From contig DATHNE010000067.1 in the NCBI GenBank assembly GCA_035486355.1, forward strand, positions 1 through 17,019: 17,019 nt of DNA. The letters are read 5' to 3'. The notes beneath the pieces are model-generated. The model was not told the DNA's origin and did no database searches. It was given only the letters and a program-made list of their open reading frames with translations. Shown one piece after another: positions 15,603 through 17,019 of this stretch. How positions within the stretch are numbered: the stretch's first letter is position 1; each line of letters starts with the position of its first letter. The translations under genes were made by a program, and so were the position numbers. This stretch comes from Palsa-883 sp035486355. GTDB taxonomy: Bacteria > Pseudomonadota > Alphaproteobacteria > Acetobacterales > Acetobacteraceae.

Positions 15603-15645
15603 GTGTTATCCCGCACCCCCATGGCGCGGGACGTCGGTCGTCAGT

Positions 15646-15683
15646 CCCCCATGATCGGTCATCTGACCGAGGGTAACTGGGGG
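15646..15683 (-). terminator. Two-tier hairpin just after rpsO
   Basis: The outer arms CCCCCA (15646-15651) and TGGGGG (15678-15683) enclose an inner palindrome TCGGTCA-TC-TGACCGA (15655-15670). On the - strand the structure begins 8 nt after the rpsO stop, the usual place of the rpsO terminator. No T-tract follows, so leaky termination or an RNase processing site is equally possible. Confidence 0.45.
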
Positions 15684-15690
15684 TTTGGTC

Positions 15691-15960
15691 CTATCGGCGC
15701 AAGTTCAGCCGGCCGATCAGCGCCTCATAACGGGCCGCGTTCTTGCCCTTCAGATAGTCAAGCAGCCGGCGACGGCGCCCCACCAGCATCAGCAGGCCAC
15801 GCCGCGAGTGGAAGTCCTTGGCGTGGGTCTTGAGGTGCTCGGTCAGATTGCCAATCCGCTCGGAGAGCAACGCGACCTGAACTTCCGGGCTGCCAGTATC
15901 GTCCTTGCCCGTGGCGTACTCGCCAATGAGCGCCGTACGGCGCTCCGCTGTAATCGACAT
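15691..15960 (-). CDS. rpsO: 30S ribosomal protein S15
   Basis: An 89-residue ribosomal protein, the standard length, which binds 16S rRNA early in assembly of the 30S platform. It has DTGSPEVQVALLSERI, LTEHLKTHAKDFHSRRGLL and the highly conserved GRRRRLLDYLK, ending LIGRLNLRR. ATG 15960 is chosen because MSITAERR is the family N-terminus and AGGAG lies 8 nt upstream; a longer frame to 16047 runs back across truB. It sits 41 bp after truB and upstream of pnp, the order kept in most proteobacteria. S15 often represses its own translation through its mRNA leader, but no such fold was identified in the short gap. Certain. Confidence 0.98.
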   Translation of the reverse strand: MSITAERRTALIGEYATGKDDTGSPEVQVALLSERIGNLTEHLKTHAKDFHSRRGLLMLVGRRRRLLDYLKGKNAARYEALIGRLNLRR

Positions 15961-15968
15961 CGCATGTT

Positions 15969-15974
15969 CTCCTG
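15969..15974 (-). promoter_or_regulatory. rpsO ribosome binding site
   Basis: CAGGAG on the - strand, 8 nt before ATG 15960. It confirms the 89-residue S15 over a longer reading. Confidence 0.7.
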
Positions 15975-16001
15975 CGTTGGATGTGGCGCGTGACGCGGCT
16001 G

Positions 16002-16928
16002 CTAGAGCAGTCTTTCGGGTTTCAGCCAGCCATCCTCCAGCCGGCACAGCCCAATCACGCGGCTTCCCGCCATCGCGCGCGCCAACCCGCCATTCGGGTC
16101 AGCCGCCGCTGGAATGCGGCCCATCAGCGCCACCAGGCTGATCGCCTGGCCGTGCCGCAAGCCGCCTACCTCTGTTTCGGTCAGGGCCAGCGCCGGGATG
16201 TCGGCCAGCGCGGTCGCGACCGGACGCAGCAGGTCCGGGGAAGCGGGCGCGGTATCGTCCGCCGCGCGCAATTTGTCCAGCGTTATTGCCTCGGCCTCGG
16301 TAAACGGGCCGACCCGCAGCCGGCGCAGGGCGGCGACGTGCCCCAGCGTGCCGCAAGCCCGCGCGAGGTCGCGCGCCAGGCTGCGCATGTAAACCCCCTT
16401 GCCCGAGGCGACCTCGAACACGGCATGGTCGGCATCGGGACGTTCGACCAGCTCGAACCGGTCGACCCGGGCCAGGCGCGGTTCCAATGCCGGCGCGCGG
16501 CCCTCCCGCGCCATGTCATAGGCCCGTTCGCCCGCGACCTTCACGGCTGAGTAGGCCGGAGGCACCTGCTGGATCTCGCCGCGGAAAGCCGGCAGGGCGG
16601 CGGCAATCTCCGCGTCGGTCGGGCGTACGTCGGTCACGGCGGTGACCTGGCCATCGGCATCGTCGGTGTCGCGCGCTTCACCGAAGCACAGCGTGAAACG
16701 GTACAGCTTCGTCCCGTCCATCACGTACGGCACCGTCTTGGTCGCCGCGCCGAACGCGATCGGCAGCACACCGGTGGCCAGTGGGTCCAGCGTGCCGCCG
16801 TGCCCCGCTTTCTGCGCGTCGAAGGCGCGGCGCACACGGTTGACCACATCGGTGCTGGTCAGCCCCGGCGGCTTGTCGATGATCAGCCAGCCGTCGAGCG
16901 GACGGCCGCGCGGTTTGCGACGAGGCAT
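16002..16928 (-). CDS. truB: tRNA pseudouridine(55) synthase
   Basis: A 308-residue enzyme converting U55 of the tRNA T-arm to pseudouridine. It opens RGRPLDGWLIIDKPPGLTST. The catalytic motif GGTLDPLATGVLP carries Asp48. RDTDDADG follows in the family position, then the QVPPAYSAVKVAGERAYDMAR segment (known KxxGxxxY motif), and KGVYMRSLARDLA, the TruB counterpart of G-T-Y-I-R-S-L. The C-terminal part (about 235-308) is a PUA-like extension ending GLCRLEDGWLKPERLL. The start ATG 16928 has no strong Shine-Dalgarno, only GGGAA nearby. It heads the truB-rpsO-pnp run and lies 28 bp after the stop of the upstream partial frame. Certain. Confidence 0.97.
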   Translation of the reverse strand: MPRRKPRGRPLDGWLIIDKPPGLTSTDVVNRVRRAFDAQKAGHGGTLDPLATGVLPIAFGAATKTVPYVMDGTKLYRFTLCFGEARDTDDADGQVTAVTDVRPTDAEIAAALPAFRGEIQQVPPAYSAVKVAGERAYDMAREGRAPALEPRLARVDRFELVERPDADHAVFEVASGKGVYMRSLARDLARACGTLGHVAALRRLRVGPFTEAEAITLDKLRAADDTAPASPDLLRPVATALADIPALALTETEVGGLRHGQAISLVALMGRIPAAADPNGGLARAMAGSRVIGLCRLEDGWLKPERLL

Positions 16929-16956
16929 TGGTGTTCCCGGGATGAAAGGAGGCGCC

Positions 16957-17019
16957 CTATGCCGCCCAGGGGTTCACCACGTCAACGCCGGTGTTGGCAA
17001 AGTCCGTGATATTGCGCGT
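16957..17019 (-). CDS. C-terminal fragment of an upstream gene, unidentified
   Basis: An open frame enters from the right edge and ends with TAG at 16959-16957, 28 bp before truB. It encodes 20 residues (TRNITDFANTGVDVVNPWAA) with codon use like its neighbours. rbfA often precedes truB in proteobacteria, but this tail does not look like an RbfA C-terminus to me. It may be a chance frame. Confidence 0.35.
   Translation of the reverse strand, partial: TRNITDFANTGVDVVNPWAA

Larger units (their letters stand above)
15363..15690 (-). promoter_or_regulatory. Structured rpsO-pnp spacer (pnp leader)
   Basis: A 328-bp stretch without a gene. It holds at least three GC-rich stem-loops, listed separately, and the pnp ribosome site GGAAGGA (15379-15373). 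In E. coli the same spacer carries the rpsO terminator, the pnp promoter and an RNase III-cleaved hairpin through which PNPase represses itself. A similar role is likely here by position, but no promoter or T-rich terminator could be picked out. Short open frames across it have no family features. Confidence 0.5.

Overview
The window is GC-rich, roughly two-thirds G+C by eye, with dense coding and GC-driven open frames on the opposite strand of most genes. The truB-rpsO-pnp block, the protein styles and the short palindromic intergenic repeats suggest an alphaproteobacterium, most likely a Rhodospirillales/Acetobacteraceae-type organism. That assignment is inferred from gene content; no rRNA or other taxonomic marker is present.

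Region 1 (1-7266, + strand) is a metabolic block of six genes. It opens with a 5'-truncated APH-fold small-molecule kinase, overlapped by ATGA with an enolase paralogue. A D-2-hydroxyacid dehydrogenase follows after a 169-bp gap holding a degenerate inverted repeat. After a 182-bp gap with REP-like palindromes come two NtaA/DmoA-type flavin-dependent (LLM-class) monooxygenases and a Rieske non-heme iron oxygenase, packed 9 and 11 bp apart. An MFS transporter gene (complement of 7283-8527) converges on the Rieske gene with only 16 bp between the stops. Together these look like an oxidative catabolic locus for an unknown organic substrate: uptake, two flavin monooxygenase steps, a Rieske step, then a kinase/lyase/dehydrogenase module handling a hydroxy-acid fragment. 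The substrate and the order of steps are inference. No flavin reductase, Rieske reductase or dedicated regulator is visible.

Region 2 (8783-12965, - strand) holds a large PLP-dependent ornithine decarboxylase-type enzyme, then a two-gene unit of a nitronate monooxygenase-like flavoprotein with an unusual C-terminal cysteine cluster and a 63-residue two-helix membrane protein.

Region 3 (13119-17019, - strand) is the conserved housekeeping RNA block, read right to left: an unidentified C-terminal fragment, truB, rpsO, a 328-bp spacer rich in stem-loops, and pnp. A predicted intrinsic terminator has the pnp stop codon in its loop. The spacer hairpins are where RNase III/PNPase-type control would be expected by analogy with enterobacterial rpsO-pnp.

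No tRNA, rRNA, CRISPR array, insertion sequence or prophage gene was recognised. The most interesting parts are the kinase/enolase-paralogue/dehydrogenase module beside the oxygenase cluster, the altered enolase active site, and the Cys-cluster nitronate monooxygenase-like protein.
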